From contig OU862909.1 in assembly GCA_917880885.1 (NCBI GenBank), forward strand, positions 32,734,405 to 32,798,404: DNA of 64,000 nucleotides, given 5' to 3'. The stretch is from Limnephilus marmoratus. Lineage: Eukaryota; Arthropoda; Insecta; Trichoptera; Limnephilidae. This document shows, in pieces, positions 31,303-44,806 of the stretch (positions are counted from its first letter, which is position 1; each line of letters starts with the position of its first letter). Both the position numbers and the translations under genes were made by a program. The notes beneath the pieces are model-generated. The model was not told the origin of the DNA, searched no databases, and saw only the letters and a list, made by a program, of their open reading frames with translations.

Positions 31303-33307
31303 TTATAATAATATACCAGTAGTTTTGTGAATAGAAAACCTCGCAAAAATATTATTATAATTAAATACCCATCAACTTAATGTAATTAACCTTTTTTTCC
31401 TTAAGGAATAATACAATTTGTCTAAAGAAATTATTACAATGTAAATGTAACTATTACAATGACAATTCATTTTTTATACTTTATTATGGTGGGTAGGTAC
31501 CATAATAAATAAACACGACGCTTCTACATTTTTTTACAGAACCATTAAAATGGCCACCAGATTGAGACAATAGAGAATCTACATTTTAAATTTTTGTTTT
31601 CCGAAATATATCTCAATATTGAAAAATTGCAATATTTTAATTTCAAACATAAAAAAGTTGAAAATAAAGCTTCTCACAAATATTTTTAATCAAAACAATT
31701 TTAAAAAAATCAACATTAAAAAACCCCAGTCCTTTGACACACTTTGCAAGAAAACTGTCATATCACTGTCTATCTCGTTCAAAGAATTGAATTAAAAATT
31801 ATAATAATAATTCCCGAAAATAATCAAAACGATCCAACATTTTGGGTTGATTGTTGCGCAATGTAAACGTTGATTTCCTGAAGTTGTATTTACCTACACA
31901 TGCGTAAGGCATATATGTTATTAAAAATATCACTTTCATGAAAGTGTTTTTAAATTCACGGGGTAAAGTCAAATAAAAATAATGTGTCAGAAATAACCTC
32001 GTTTTTTCGACAACCTGAAACTAAATTCACAACATGGCTGTATTAATGGACTAAAAATAACACAAAAAATAGTAAATATATTGAATTACACTAAGATAAT
32101 AGTGAATTGGTCGTTAGAATAGAAAAAAACATGATTCGAATCACACATGACATATCACAAATAAAAAACGTTTTTTGCCGGGAAACTCACGCGCATGGCG
32201 CCTGCTCCAGTTACCAAAATGCAATGCTGCCAGTTTTTCGCAACACAAAAGACTTTTTTTGATAAGCAATCTATCGAAATAGAAATTGTACATTATTTAT
32301 TCGATGTGTAACTAAAACATCGTTTAACGGCTGGGGAGTGTTTTCATTATAATAATACTGTCATTATTTAGTAATAAAACTTATGACTAAAACTACATGA
32401 CATTTTTTAAAGCTAGACATGCTACATGACATTCTGCTAGGTGCAAATAATATTTTTACACGATCGTCTGACTGTGACTTAATACTTTGACAATGATTAT
32501 TATTATATATATAATTAAATATATATAAAATTTTTCTTAAAATTAAAACAAAATTTAAGTAGCACGATACTGTTATTTCAAGAAAAATGTTAGGGAACGT
32601 TTGAAAATCGTACCCTAAGAATATGTACACTACTATCGTAGTTGGCTTGGCACAAATATACGACGTGTCGGGTAATGCAAGTTGATGGGACACCGTGTGC
32701 CGGATACAGGATATGTGATGAGAAAGGGTTGCTGATGAGCGGACTAGAAGGGAGGTAGTGCTGGGACCTGGGACCTGAGACCTGGTGGTCAGAACACCAC
32801 TAGAGACCTATCGTTTCCTCGTAAACAAGGCTTTTTGTGACCTTTGCCGGATATTCAGACACAGGTTTGTCGAGATTATTGAAGTTATACTTTGAAAATC
32901 GGAGATGATCTAACACACTTCTTGAAATTATTGCCAAATTAATTATTATCAATCAATCAATCGCTTGAATGCAGCTAACAAAAATATTTTATTATATTAA
33001 TGCGGTTTATATATACACGTAATTACCCGTTAATTTGTTAAATGTACTATTTTGTTCAATATAATGCATAATTATAATGAGATAATATATAATTGGTTTC
33101 AATTTAGAAAATTGCACATGCGTAAACCAATTTTTTTGTGTACTGTTGATTTGCCTAAAATAAAATAAATAAAAATAAACGACTTTACTTGCTGAAAAAA
33201 TGGAAATGCAGATAATTAATTATTAATTTAATTTAATGATTTGAGGGATTCTTTAAAATAGTCCTTCCATTTATACTTTACCAATTCTGAACACTGAAAA
33301 TACTTTT
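31303..33307. other. Unassigned AT-rich sequence, 2 kb
   Basis: No copies of the window's repeat families and no domain-bearing frame. A reverse frame at 32364-32693 (109 codons) is AT-rich, has no recognised motif, and is not called. Confidence 0.35.
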
Positions 33308-33500
33308 GACCGGTCAGTGGTTGAGTGAGCATAGCGCTTGGGTTCCACCGTGGGTTCTAGCGTGTTCGATTCCTCGGCTGGCTAAGTCCTCCATCACAAC
33401 ACAAGCAACATCTTCGGCTTTCTGCGGTGGTAGTAGGAGATTTTCAAACATTGTTGGGTTATTCGTAACCCGGGAATGTTTGTCTTTCGTTAAAAAAAAG
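33308..33500 (+). mobile_element. SINE-D, short tRNA-headed SINE
   Basis: The head GACCGGTCAGTGGTTGAGTG has box A TGGTTGAGTGAG and box B GTGTTCGATTCC at normal spacing. It continues with CTCGGCTGGCTAAGTC, TTCGGCTTTCTGCGGTGGTA and AACCCGGGAATGTTTGTCTT and ends in an A-tract. About 190 bp. The second copy, at 51605-51790, is in reverse orientation. Confidence 0.88.
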
Positions 33501-34272
33501 TAAAAAGTATATCAGTTTACGATTAGCCGGTATCAATATTCAGCGATTTGAACATTTTGGGAGCAATTTAAGAGAACTGTCGGTAGGCGAAAGCCATTTC
33601 GTCGGGAGGAATTATGCATTTTAGGTGTGACGAGCAAAGGGAGTAAATTTTTTGTTGTGTTTTTCCATCACATTCTTTGACCATAGGTTTACGAGAATTG
33701 TCTTTATGTTTATTTCTCGAATGCCTACGATAGTGATTTTTTTAAAGTGATGGGTCACATTTATTCTTAGCAATAGTTTTGAATTAAAACCATGGAACGA
33801 AGAAATGATGTTGCACAACTTCCCCACCCCACAGTAACATTTAACAGGAGATAAAAACTATATAGTAATAATCTAATAAAATATATCATATTTGTAAAAA
33901 GCATTAACTTTGTGGCTAATATAATATATATCAATCGCCCCCTTGATTAGTTAGACATTTCAAATAAATCGAAATTTAGTTGAGTATGCAGTTAAATGTT
34001 AAATGTAGGCAACGTTTTCTGGGTTACTAGTAGGAAATCTTAAAAATGTCAAACTAATGTACTGGACCGTTATGCCTCCCGATGTTATTTTATATCGTAT
34101 TTAATATGTAAAACACACGTGTGAATAATATTTAATTTATTGTGAGCAATCGAATATCGCTTTCCTTATTATCTCAAAACTGTTATTGTTCAATTACAAT
34201 TTAAAAATATTATCACAATTTAATAATATTACATAATATTATTATCATAACTGTATAGTTATATGCCGTATG
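33501..34272. other. Unassigned AT-rich sequence
   Basis: No feature supported. Confidence 0.3.
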
Positions 34273-34535
34273 GCCTAGCGATTCCGTATTTTTTGTGAGA
34301 TCGTTATTGGATAACGGATGTTATCTTCTGTCAGATTTGTGTGATTTTTACATCATATATTTTAGTTTAGATCGATTTAAACATGAATTCCTGCAAGTAC
34401 GCATGATTATTTATTCATTTCATGGACGTTGTACATAGAAAACGCAAATAACAGCCATAAAAATCACACAAATCTGACAGGAGATTACGTCCGTTATCCA
34501 ATAACGATCTCACAAAAAATACGGAATCGCTAGGC
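34273..34535. mobile_element. Fold-back MITE with 78-bp TIRs
   Basis: GCCTAGCGATTCCGTATTTT then TTGTGAGATCGTTATTGGAT and AACGGATGTTATCTTCTGTC at the left are matched on the other strand at the right, over about 78 bp with four differences. 263 bp in total. No clear flanking duplication, so superfamily unknown. Confidence 0.88.
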
Positions 34536-37500
34536 AGATTGTCACAATTAACACACATGAATTAATTAAACTATCTTTATTTAGTACCTAACCATTGTTT
34601 ATTAACACCACTAATCTAATTGGACGATCTATATATTATGTATCCGATTTCTAAGAAGCAAAGAATTTCTAAGAATGAAGAAAGAATGAATGTATTTAAA
34701 AAGAAATGTTATGCTTACTAGAGTTACTGTAAAAATATTTAAATTTATCAAATGAAAACATTGTGCTTATTAGTTTATATTCATGTAGTATAAACTAACT
34801 CAATAATAATAAAAAAAAGAATACAGTGTTGAATAAACTGCCTACATACATTCTAGAAGAGAGATAATAAGCTATTACTCTTTAAAATAAAAATCGCTAT
34901 TACGAGTACTTGAATAGTGTATACCTGTGTACCTGGCCACTTGGGTAGGTGAGTTGAATAATGTATAAGTTTGAGAAGAAATCACAGAATAGCAGCTGAT
35001 TACGGAGATGCTTCAATCGAAATAAACTACGGCCTGAATAGACTTGAAAATGAGAATTCACGCAGAGAAGAATTGGAAGCTCGTTTTGAATACGTTACAT
35101 CAGCAGCCATTAGGCAAAAAGCTCCGCCCGAAACATTGACAGACAACTCGTGTGAATGGGAGGGGGTGGGGGTGTGCTAGGGGGTGGTGGGTGGCGGGTG
35201 GGGCGGCAGGTGGCGGTGGGGGGAGGGAGGACAGAGCTGGCGAGAGCCCGCGATAGGATGCAAATAGCCATTAGGGTAATTGGGCATTAGACGAAATGAG
35301 AGGACAGGCGGAAGGAGAAAGAGAGATACAGAAAGCGAAACAGATACCGAGAGAGAAAGAATGACACGGCGATAACAAAAGCCAGAAAGAGAGGAAGGGA
35401 ATAGTACAGTACGAGTGCAGACGACAATGACTACAAGTCTAACCCTTCCATCCAAGTCCATCCGCTCTGGCCGCCAAAGCCCGCTTCCGAAGTATCAGAA
35501 CATGACCCCCTGATTAATTGGCAAGAACAAGAACAATTACAGGACTCTCTGCTATGGCAGAAGAAAGGAGTCCCAAGTCCCGGGGTTGCGCGGGCCAGGG
35601 GGAAAGCAGGGGAGGGGCTTAATTAGCGTACCGATTCCGGGGATTGCAGAAAGGAAACAATTAAAGAATTTTCATTTATTGTACAAACCCTAGAAAATTA
35701 AACGAGTTTTAACGTATTAATTTTAATGATATTTACGTAATTTAATTATTGTAAAACCAAACAGCGATAACATAAAAAATATGAAAGCACTTCACTGGCT
35801 TTTTATTAATTAAGTAAATTGGATAGAGTGTCACTCAATTCACCCCGATTTATTTTATAATCTGGTATTATAAATATTAAAATAATTCTACCATTTGTCC
35901 GTTAGAGTATGCCATATAAAATCCAATACCGATAAATTGAATTTACGAAAAAAGTTTTAAGGAAATCAAAATCGATTTAATAATTCATAACATCCGCTTT
36001 ATTACGAATGGAATTAAAGAAACAGCAATCACTCCCTTGTGACAGCACATTCATATCCATTAATTTGTTTTCCGAAATAGGGCTGCGCTGTGATTGCTTG
36101 TTATTTTTGACATTTAATTTATTTGATTGAGATGTTGCCGTGTGCCCTTGGTAAAAAATGAAATACAAAAATGGTGGCGTGGCGATGGGGTAATCACATT
36201 CTTTTCTCTACCACCACGCGCGCCCAGCTAAAGACACGAAACTTATTTGCTGAATAAACGGAAACTTCATCAGAATGATGGAGCTTTTGCTACTGCACAT
36301 TCGTGATCGAGTACAAATGAGAAGAACTTTTCTACAGACCAAAAGCTCGAAAAAGCTACGTGCAATTGTAGTCCAGATATAACAAGTTAACTAATACATA
36401 GAAAAATTCAACTACACGAATGAACAAAAAGGGATAATGTTTAAGTAACTGCCTTAATGGGGGAGCTTCTAAAGAAGTGTCTCTTTTAACATAGTCTCGG
36501 CACTCAATTAAATGACGGTAATTTAATAGAGTTTAATAAGGCTTTTCATAAAAAAGAGCGGGGTTAAGTAAAGGACGTGGTATGAAACACCTGTAAAAGA
36601 AAAAGCACGCTAATGAAATGGTATCGGCTAAATTGAGCACTGTCGGCGTCTGAACGAGCATAAGGGAGTATTAAATAATTAGTTACGCTAAGGTCGGAGC
36701 GGGGGAGGGAACAGGGTTGGGGTGGGAAGATATTATTGGGGTATGGGGTGGAGGGGAGGGGCGGTAAAGGCGGCAGTGTAAATGGAAACGTAATGGCAAA
36801 TTTGATGTCTATTTATGACAAAACTACTATCGCGTTTCATTATGAGGAAGGATTCGTTAACGTTATGAGTGAATAAAACTCCTAGAGACATCACATTCTA
36901 ATTAAATTACGCTTGTTTCGTAAATTGTTGAAAGACAATAAATTATTCATAATTTTTTTTGTAGATATAAAAATATTGCTAATCGGGTTACCATGTGATA
37001 TCACATCAATGCCACAAAACAAATTGAATACTTTTCTTTTGGAGCATCGCAAGGAGAGGTCATGAAAATCTTATTTTAGTATGAAGTATTCAAAGCAAAG
37101 TAAACAGCTATTCCAAAGCTGAAAATTCATTCTATAGAAGATTCATTCTATAATTAGATTTGCAGCCTAAAAGTTAAAATATTTTATTACTTAGTTGACT
37201 ACTGTGCACTTAACCCTTTAAGATGAAGCCATGCGAAATAACGCAAAATCATACAAAATCATGTGTTTTTGGTTTGAAAATTTGATCGCTTAGAAATATT
37301 ATAGATGCTTCAATTAATACTGCGAGCAGAACACACAGTAGGCCAAGACCTTGAAATAATCGAGTCAAGTCGATAATTTTGTATTTTTGTGAGTCTGTAA
37401 AAAATAAAATATCACACCTATAAAACGTACTTTCAAATGCAAAATCTCCTACTGATAAATCATTTTTCTTATAAAATTTTATTGTATAATGTGGCAAATT

Positions 37501-40500
37501 TAGTTCTTTAGAAAATGATCGGAAAGCATTTTAATATTTATGCCAGAATTTCACAAAATAAAATAAACAATTGCAATTTCGCGCTGATGAACCCACATGG
37601 GCGGCGTTCAACGAAATTCGAATTAAACCTTATGCGGTCCGGCTATAATATATAAAGACTATGTGCATTCTGTATCAGTTATCGCCTCATTACGGTGGCG
37701 AACCGCAGTTTCTAGACTCTGCGTCGCTTGGTTCCGTGAAAACGATTTTAAATATCTTTGTTATTATAATAAACAATGAATAAGAAAGGATTTACTGTTT
37801 TCACGGGCCTTTACGAAATCAACCCGTAAAAAAACGACTCTCAAATACCTTCTCTAACCTTTCCAAAAAAGGATTATTAAATCCCTCCCAAAAAGGGGCG
37901 GGGATTCCGATTTCGAATTTGTCAAGGAGAAGTGGATCACCGTAGGTAAAAAAAATACTATTTGAATTTGCATAACTACACTTTTTGCATGTGCTTCTAC
38001 ATAATAAATGATATATTTGCACAAAAAATATATATTTTATTTATTCCGTTGTCCTTTTGATCCCACAGTGGCTTTCTAGAAAGAATAATGCCTTTATATG
38101 GATAACGGAGAACGCGCGCTCGATTAAAAATGCTCTAGTATTAATTGAAAAGAAAGTTATTTCTTCATCCCGCAACAACAGCAGTACGAGCACCGGCGGA
38201 CGAGAAAGCAATCTTGAAATTAACGGAGTAAGTACCACGGATTACTTAACGGGATTGGAGAACGGGCTTAAGGACACAGGCGGAAGTGTTTAATGAATAG
38301 CCACTAATGGAAAAGCCTCCGAGTAAAAATGCTAAAAGCTTCCATTCAACGCGAATCCGACACGCTCGCAAATAGCAGAATCTTTCCAAAATTTTCAAAA
38401 TTTACATCAATTCTGTCTCTGAGAAGATTGGGGTTAAAACTGATTTACAAGATGCAAAAAAAAATATAAAATACTCAGTAGAGCAAATCATGGAAATTTA
38501 TACAAAAGAGCATAGTATCTTCATTGAATACAAATTGAATGATTGAAATTGTGAGCTTTTTCAACGAATGTTACCCAATTCGGGTAGTGGGGTGCGACTG
38601 CGGGGAGACAAGGATTTATCATTTATTTCGTCTGTTTACGAGTTACTTGATTATGGACGGCTAAATAAGTTTAATTAAAATTAAGACCCTGTCGATAATT
38701 AATGACCGGCCTGGGTCGCTAATGGCAGTCGTGCTGTCCAATTATAAATTATATCTCATTTTATGTGGGGCCGATTCAGTGCTCCATCCTAACGAATTTG
38801 TTAAAATCAATCATCTTGATTAAACCGTATTTCATATTATGTATTTCTTAATCGATTTTGTAAATTACTATTCGCTTGGTGGTTCAAAGCGTTTTATTAA
38901 TCGCATAAAAAAAATAGCGTTCTGGTTTGATTTCTTCTTCTTCTTTTTATTAGCGCAATGTATCACGGGTAACCTTATCCGATTACTTAAGAGGGCATTA
39001 CCAGAGAAAACCAGAATGATAGACGTATTGACTCTTTTCCACAAAAAATTATAAATGGATTTCGAAAGATTGTTATTCTATCTAGCATTCGCATGTAATA
39101 AATTTTGAGAATTTTTTTTAATTTTTAGTATAATAAGGTTATTCCATAGGTCGTTGGCAGATTTGTTAAATTTTCAAAAAAGATTTTGTATTATACCACA
39201 ACCATTTCAAATAATATAATCACGCAGTAAAATAAATCAATACATTATCTAGCAAACGCATGTTTTAGAATTTTAATTTTAGTTTCAATAAAATCATTAA
39301 AAATATGTACGTACATGTGTTTCTTGACGAAAATTGGTCAATTTGTTTATTTATTTGCGCACTTAAAAACTAATATATTTCAGATTTTTTTAACATTCTT
39401 ATTAAACTTAGACATTATTGAAAAATGATAAATATCAAAAAATAATTACAAAAAGTACATTATTTTAATAGTTTTATCATTTATATTCATTTTATGAAGG
39501 TATAAATTAAAGCTAATTTGGATTGAAATAAATTCGATATTGAGTTATAATTTTAAAAAGCTGGTACGGAGAATAATTAATCTTTCTCATTGTAACCGCC
39601 CTGCACGATCGTAAGAACAACTTTCGACGAAATGTGGATTTTCGTCCGCTGGCTGGTTAAACGCTCTTAAGAGTGGTTTAAAACTAACTAAAAAAACGTT
39701 GATTAATAGTATAAAACAAAAGTTAAAAAGTTGCGATATGAAAGACAGCAATTTGTTATTTACTTTCCTATAAAAATGTGTACCGCAATACAGCCTCCCT
39801 TCATTAGTAAATTGACATTTAAATAGAGTACTCCATTAATATTATTACAAAATATGAATTTTTACATCCATCCAACTACTTACATTAATTAAACTGTATT
39901 CAAAGTAATATTCGTAAGGGTCTTGTTAATACAAATGTGAATGTAATTTTCATGTATTCATTAGTGATACGACATTGAATTTAATTGAATATAACTCGGG
40001 AGGCTTAAAAACTCAAGTAGGCTCCAAATCCTTACACATGCCGCGTCCAAATTAGATAGATATGGCAGAGTTGGTAGGGTGGGGGGGTGGGAGTGGGGGC
40101 GTCCCTAATTAACTGGTAAACTTTCATGAGCCTCCTCCCCCCGTCGGGCTAATTAATGTGCCCCCGTAGGGCGTTTAACCCTCTCACGACCCACCCGACC
40201 AACCACCCTTCACTTGCGTTACCAAGGGGTTATAGAAATGTACAACGAGCAGTGGGAACGTCGTTTTTCTGATGCAGCGAGCGAATTCAGGGCAACGCGC
40301 GGGCAGCCGCAATCAGATATCATTTTAACAATTATTTAGTCACATCTCGATTATCACGTTTTGATCTCAGACAATTATCATGTTTTCTAGGTAACAACTT
40401 GACTTAAATGTTTTTTTCTTTTTTGCATAACTGTCAATAACTTCATTTCATCGGGGTAGTGGACTTTTTTTTATTGTAAAACACTTTTTAATATGGAGTC

Positions 40501-42240
40501 GTTTTTATTTACAATCACTTTGAATTTACAACAATGAAAATCAACACTTTATAATAATTTGGCCCGGACTCCGCCTGGGGACTTAAGGGAACTGTACCCT
40601 AGGTATCGATTAATGCGAGAGAGAAGTATTTTGAACAACACCATTTTTATACTGTTAAAAAATAGAAAATACCCGTAGATAAGGCTTACAACAACAGACA
40701 ATAATAATAAACAGATGGCTGTCGGAACCTACTGAGTCACGTGGCATATTCTAGTCAGCCAGCAACACTAACTAGCTTCAATAAAAATTACCTAGATGTC
40801 TCTAGTATTCATCATTTCTTAATAACCTGATCAAGATTAAATCAATGATTATCTACAGCAATCATCCCGTAGATGTCTCTATTCTTAACAATTATGATTT
40901 TTCAAATTCAAACACGCACGCCATTAAATACCTCTGACTAAAGTAATAGCAACTTGTTTAGCAATTAAAACAATGCACGTTATTCAAACAAAATTAGATT
41001 TATCAGGCGCTGTGATTGCTCGAGAACGAAAAAAAGTTAATTTCATACCAAATCTCGGCAGTTTGTTGGATTAATTGAAAATTTAAATAATACGATATAA
41101 CAGGAAAGCACGATTGTTATCACATCATGCAACATTAAATTTGACGAGTGAAATAAATCCTCGGGCCAGGAGAACGGTTAATCAATTTTTATTCCTAGGC
41201 ACAAAAGAAAGTCGCTGGTACGCTTTTTTATACGAGACTAACGACCAGTTTTCTTACAATCAGCCCCGAATTATTAATGGGAGCACCGGCACGTCTCATT
41301 AAAGAATACACTGAATAAAAGATTACGATCTTTGCATACATTAGAGAAACAACCGAAAGGAAAATGGTGCGCGATAAAAATTTGTTCATTATAAACAATG
41401 TGACGGGTAATCTGTCAACCTCGTGCGTGCGGCCGACATGTCCGATAGGAATCGCCGAGAAATCGCCAGCTCCTGTGAATAATGGGGAAGCTAAATGGGG
41501 AAAAAATAAACCAACAAAACAAATTCATAGTTCACCGGAGAGGCCGTGTATAATGAACGGCCGCGCACGCACGAAAATTGCTAATTAATAACTCCAGTCC
41601 AAACACTTGTAATAAATGGAGGCCGTATTTTGTGTGCGGCTGCGGTCGGTGTGTTAGCCACGACGCGACGGTACACGGTACAAGGCAACCCCGTACTACG
41701 CACTATACTATACACCCCGCGCCGGGTTTACACTCCCTGGCTTACTCTGAGAAAACTCCTTTCCAAGAAACTACCATTTTAGCTTCAGCTTCACGATTGA
41801 AACCATACAATCTTATAACGAATGCAAATGAATCTGTGATTTTCTTAGCCACAAAAATAAACCTTTGAAAAACAATCGCAATAAATTCGTCATCACCACA
41901 CGAATCCTGAAACTGTTGAGTGGAGCTAAGAAATGGGCGATGGAAATATTAGGGAAAAAAATAAGATTTAGTAACTTATGTTTGAAAGGTGGTCATCCAA
42001 TGAGTTGTTCCCAACTAAGATGATCTTGGACTCTGGGACTAAATGTATAAACGTACTATAAATATACTTTTCATTTACTAACAACATAAATGAAATTTCT
42101 CTGAACAATATTATCTTCAATTTTATTTGTCTTGGTAAATCCTTTACCATTTGTCTATAACGTCATATGAAACGGAATAGGAACAAAACGTACCGAATAA
42201 TCAAATAACACAATAATTTTGGCGTGTACCGATATCATTG
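34536..42240. other. 7.7-kb tract free of the window's repeat families
   Basis: None of the repeat families occurs here, while elsewhere there is about one insertion per kilobase. Composition alternates between AT-rich DNA with many TAATTA/ATTAAT words (35620, 38670, 40105, 40150, 41270, 41582) and short G- or C-rich blocks (35155-35230, 36690-36770, 40075-40105). Open frames at 34971-35180, 41114-41302, 41364-41588 and 41578-41868 are short, have no recognised domains and no clear splice sites. It is best described as host single-copy DNA, possibly regulatory or intronic. Confidence 0.5.
37645..37680 (+). promoter_or_regulatory. Candidate core promoter: TATA box plus initiator
   Basis: TATAATATATAAAG at 37644-37657 is followed by TATCAGTT at 37673-37680. 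TCAGTT is the arthropod initiator consensus, and its A (37677) lies 26 nt downstream of the T of TATAAAG, as in TATA-Inr promoters. No downstream gene is recognised within the window. Confidence 0.45.
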
Positions 42241-42245
42241 ATCTT

Positions 42246-42362
42246 TTTTTTAAAGTTTTCTAATACTTTGTAGAAGGTTCTTACGGAAAGAAAAATTAAG
42301 AAAATTGCGCAGAAAATTGGATAATTTCAGAAAACTTAACGACTATTTTAACTTCGTTTGAT
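42246..42362 (-). repeat. Family K repeat, copy 2
   Basis: Inverted copy of 14625-14745: AAAGTTTTCTAATACTTTGT, AAATTAAGAAAATTGCGCAG, AAAATTGGATAATTTCAGAA. Confidence 0.7.
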
Positions 42363-43067
42363 GATGTAAATTTAGCAGGCAGCTGTTTTTTTTTGTAACA
42401 AAAGAATTGTCAATGGATTTTTTAAATTATAGCTATTTTAAATAGGCATCTGCGTTAGGTCCCAAATTAGATTGATTGTTCTTACTCGTATAATACACGA
42501 AAATGAATATTTGTAATATATGAAAAATGATAATTTGAATAAAAAAAATGTAATAGGTGGCACGCGAGCTAATTTGAAAACTGAATGTACTGGGACTGAA
42601 TATATACTACGCATGAGGGGGGTTGGCGGGACGGGGGAGCGGGAGAGGGTTATTCGGGGAAGGTGGAAGGGGAACGCGGGAGGGAAGGGGATGCGGGAGG
42701 GGAACGGGGACACATGGGAAAGGACATGCAGGGATAAACAATTTATGTCTTTGAATATGCCATTGCAACACATGCCGGGAACCAGCAAGTACTATTATGA
42801 ATATTGCAGGAAAAAATGGAATACAGCAGAAAAACAGTTGAAATATTAGGTTTCATAGGAACGAAGTTTTTTCTTAAATTATTTTATTAATTAATCCACA
42901 TAAGTTTATTTAATTGCGATTTTTCGATGACTGTCTCACTAGGATATATACACCTGGGTAGAGACAGACGTAGAGGTATCTATACAAATGTATATAAATA
43001 TAGTAACATGAATATTTAAGGTTAAATACATTTTAAAGGTAATTGGAAGTATGGATATATCCTATTA
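42363..43067. other. Unassigned; purine-rich block
   Basis: 42610-42720 is a G/A-rich strand-asymmetric block that opens frames on both strands by chance. No repeat family. Confidence 0.35.
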
Positions 43068-43225
43068 GGGAACGTACCCATACTACGTGACACTTTTAGG
43101 GGGGGGGGTCTTCAAAAGGTCACGCTCCATACAAATGAGCGGCGGGTTGCTTAGGATTTTGGTCACCGGGGGGGGGGGGGGTTAAAAATTGCAAAAAGTT
43201 GGTCACGTAGTTTGGGTACGTTCCC
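43068..43225. mobile_element. Palindromic MITE (GGGAACGTACCC family), copy 2
   Basis: Same ends as 26014-26181; the interior is in the opposite orientation (G runs instead of C runs). TTA precedes the left end, but AAA follows the right end, so the duplication is not preserved here. Confidence 0.88.
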
Positions 43226-44169
43226 AAATGTAGAAAGATATGAAGTAAACTAGTAAATTCTGTCAAATCTAACTTACATAATAATTAGATTCTATTATTT
43301 TACATGGGTTACGTCGTATGTAAATAGTTTCTGTCTAAGTGCAATTTATTTTACAGATGTTTTACAGTTAATACACGCAATAAAGCAGGACCACAGATAA
43401 TAAATGTAACATACCAGAAAAGCAGTTGAAAGATGGAACCTCCAATTTAAAAGCCTGCCCAAGGAATAAGAAGGAAGGTGAAGAGGGGTAAGTGGGGTGT
43501 TCCCCCTTATGTGGGTAATCAGCGGCCTGTATTTACATATCAGCCAATCTAGGGATGCCGACGCGTGCGTTCAAGGAGAAAGTATTTCCATCGATTTGAT
43601 TTTTACGAGCCGCCATTGTGGGAAATATTATGAGAATTTGTCAAGGAATGGGACGAGTGAAAGCTTTCAGACTAACAGGAGTTTCAAATATTGTTGATCA
43701 ACTATTTCAGGATAATCTGAAAGTTTCAAAGCCTTAAAAGAAGTATATGAACGAATATGTTTTAGCACGTAGCAATGCTTTTACGTCTGTTGACTGAGCG
43801 TAGCGAAGTACTGTTTTAACTCGACCATTTTCATTTCATCTGTTTAAAAATTTGTTTGTTACGTTCCGGTTTCGGTTTGAAAATGGTGGGCGTTTTAAGC
43901 AGCCCTATCGGCTACTGCGGCGTTAAAGTACTATTTTTATAAAAAAATATATTAATACATTATCTGGTAAAACGGTGCAATTTACGAAAGCATCATTAAG
44001 CAAAAAACAAGTAAGTTATTACGAAAATACACTCAGCACTACGACGGGTTAATGGTTCAGAAAAGATTCTTCTTTCAAATGATATCGTCGTGCTTATTAA
44101 TTAATAAGGTAGGCATTTAAGTGGGTACCTGCTTATGATTTCGGAGGAAATTTTGATTTTTATTTAAAA
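43226..44169. other. Unassigned sequence
   Basis: No repeat family. A forward frame at 43497-43697 has mixed composition and no recognised domain; a possible host exon cannot be excluded. Confidence 0.3.
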
Positions 44170-44548
44170 CTAGCTTTTTCCCGTGGCTTCGCTCGCATGG
44201 TGTAAGGGGGTTCCCACTCCGCCTCCTCCGCCTCCCCCCTCCCCCTTCCCACTCTATCTCCCCCCTCCCCCCACACCCCCTCATCTCCCTCCCTCCCCCC
44301 CTCCCCCACCCTCCCCCATCTCTCCCTCCCTACTGCTTTCCATACATTCAATTTTCAAACCTCGCGTGCCACCAATAGCAATTTTTCTATACAAATTTCA
44401 TAATGCCAGAGCTCACCGGAAGTTTTATAAAAACCTTGTCCTGACAATAACGAAGACACAAAAAAATAATTATCCAATTTGATGCAGTCGTTCGAAAGTT
44501 ATGCGCTTAGCAACACATTCAGCGATTTATTTTTATATAAAAGATAAG
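44170..44548 (+). mobile_element. CTAGCTTTT..GGCTTCGCTCGC-type retroelement tail
   Basis: Begins CTAGCTTTTTCCCGTGGCTT CGCTCGC and ends GATGCAGTCGTTCGAAAGTT ATGCGCTTAGCAACA...ATTTTTATAT. These are two blocks seen together at the ends of RTE-type repeats in many arthropods. A C/T-rich tract (44214-44338) sits in between and creates spurious proline-rich frames. Confidence 0.65.
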
Positions 44549-44555
44549 AAAAAAT

Positions 44556-44752
44556 CAGAAACAGCATTTTTAAATGGCTTTAGCAGTGTTTGGTGATCAG
44601 AACTGAATAGTCAGGTATTTAATAACCCTTCTCTTTCCATCTACTTTCTCTCTCCATTCCTTTAGCGCGAAAACATAACCGAATCGGGGATGTCATAGTC
44701 CGATTGGCTCAGCGCAGATGAGATTCTTGTGCGGTATTCACATTTAAAAAAA
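44556..44752 (+). mobile_element. SINE-A 3' fragment
   Basis: Matches the body from AAATGGCTTTAGC (GTGTTTGGTGA) through TTGTGCGGTATTCACATTTA. The head and first half are missing. Diverged. Confidence 0.75.
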
Positions 44753-44806
44753 CAGTTAACTAATATGTGTGAACCGGAATATATTTATTTTTGAAGAAAT
44801 TTAGGA

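Noticed and set aside
32364..32693. 109-codon reverse frame as a gene
   Set aside because: AT-rich, no recognisable motif, no homologous copy in the window.
42438..42849. Opposing frames of 116 and 109 codons
   Set aside because: Both arise from a purine-rich tract lacking stop codons on either strand.
44183..44482. Proline-rich 99-codon frame
   Set aside because: Produced by a C/T-rich low-complexity tract inside a retroelement tail.
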